Shown in pieces: positions 63,812 to 64,000 of a stretch of DNA of 64,000 bases. This DNA comes from Flectonema sp. DT1601 (lineage: Eukaryota > Euglenozoa > Diplonemea > Diplonemida > Diplonemidae). The stretch is taken from contig OZ025796.1 of the NCBI GenBank assembly GCA_964019425.1, positions 1,302,001-1,366,000 on the forward strand, read 5' to 3'. A program made the position numbers and the translations under genes. The stretch's first letter is position 1; each line of letters begins with the position of its first letter. The notes beneath the pieces were generated by a model. The model was not told the DNA's origin. It saw only the letters and a list, made by a program, of their open reading frames with translations, and did not search any database.

Positions 63812-64000
63812 ATGCTGAGCAAGCGACGTGCTCACAAAGACTCCAAACCAGATGACGTCAGCATCCAAATAACAGCTCACGAGAAGAAATTAAAAAAGAG
63901 TAAACGATGGAGGTACGGATTATACGCGGCACTAATTATGATAATTTTAATATTCGCTGAAGACGCGAGACAGTTATTTATTAGAGTTCAGAGAATAGCT
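63812..64000 (+). CDS. membrane protein, N-terminal part (runs off window)
   Basis: 63 codons from the ATG at 63812 to the window edge. A basic, polar N-terminus (MLSKRRAHKD...KKLKKSKRW) precedes one TM helix (YGLYAALIMIILIF). This layout is the same as in the genes at 44877 and 48932, so it may be a third member of that group; the rest lies outside the window. A possible donor (gtacgg) at 63914 makes the end of exon 1 uncertain. An AAG site at 63790 follows a pyrimidine-rich stretch. Confidence 0.6.
   Translation, partial: MLSKRRAHKDSKPDDVSIQITAHEKKLKKSKRWRYGLYAALIMIILIFAEDARQLFIRVQRIA

Noticed and set aside
1-64000. Spliced-leader RNA gene
   Set aside because: No stretch resembling the conserved end of known euglenozoan leaders was found; it is probably elsewhere.
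1-64000. CRISPR arrays, insertion sequences, LTR or capsid-bearing elements
   Set aside because: No regularly spaced repeats, no reverse transcriptase, integrase, transposase or capsid-like frames were seen.

Overview
This is a nuclear window from a protist. It contains spliceosomal GT-AG introns, a mitochondrial prohibitin, calcineurin B, a SNAP adaptor, an AGC kinase and multi-domain phosphatases. All three stop codons end real genes, so the code is standard. Every convincing gene (about 27) lies on the + strand. Nearly every start codon has a pyrimidine-rich stretch ending in AG about 10-100 bases upstream. The one-way array, together with these acceptors, suggests polycistronic transcription with spliced-leader trans-splicing. 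A type 2 IPP isomerase, a triple cNMP-binding protein and a tandem array of a highly expressed gene fit a euglenozoan (diplonemid-, euglenid- or bodonid-like). That placement is an inference, and no spliced-leader RNA gene was found here. Intergenic DNA is full of long A and T homopolymers.

Layout. 1-3188 has no gene. 3189-5204 encodes a PARP/B-box/coiled-coil/MATH protein. 5946-8925 holds a small ORF and a type II membrane protein with a proline-rich cytoplasmic part and a propeller-like exterior. 9103-11721 holds two near-identical calcineurin B genes. 13177-15645 is a triple cNMP-binding protein, 16058-18802 a pseudo-Rho/WW/coiled-coil protein, 19046-19729 a two-TM protein and 20147-22213 a ubiquitin-like/BspA-type LRR protein. 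Then come prohibitin-2 (22352-23340), a C-terminally lipidated ankyrin protein (24027-26060) and a RING protein (26176-27081).

27238-34659 is a tandem array of eight copies of a 94-95 aa, eight-cysteine protein, each with one intron. One copy has a 1.47 kb intron that carries a tRNA-Glu-like sequence and a GC-rich stretch. After the array come alpha-SNAP (35345), a ubiquitin-like protein (36480), IPP isomerase type 2 (37078-38282) and a SAC9-like phosphoinositide phosphatase with a complete PTEN phosphatase inserted in its SAC domain (38928-44058). Two related membrane proteins share a TM/PDZ-like/KOW-like N-terminal module but have different C-termini: SAM-like repeats (44877-47143) and a sulfotransferase-like domain (48932-52441). 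A PH-like/AGC kinase (53384-54905), a coiled-coil protein (57661-60020), an LRR pseudogene (63186-63715) and the start of another membrane protein (63812 onward) complete the window.

Common themes are phosphoinositide and calcium/cNMP signalling, ubiquitin-like and ADP-ribosylation signalling, and the secretory pathway. No single pathway cluster is evident, as expected for a polycistronic array. The most unusual items are the nested SAC9/PTEN protein, the PARP-B-box-MATH fusion and the eight-copy cysteine-rich family.
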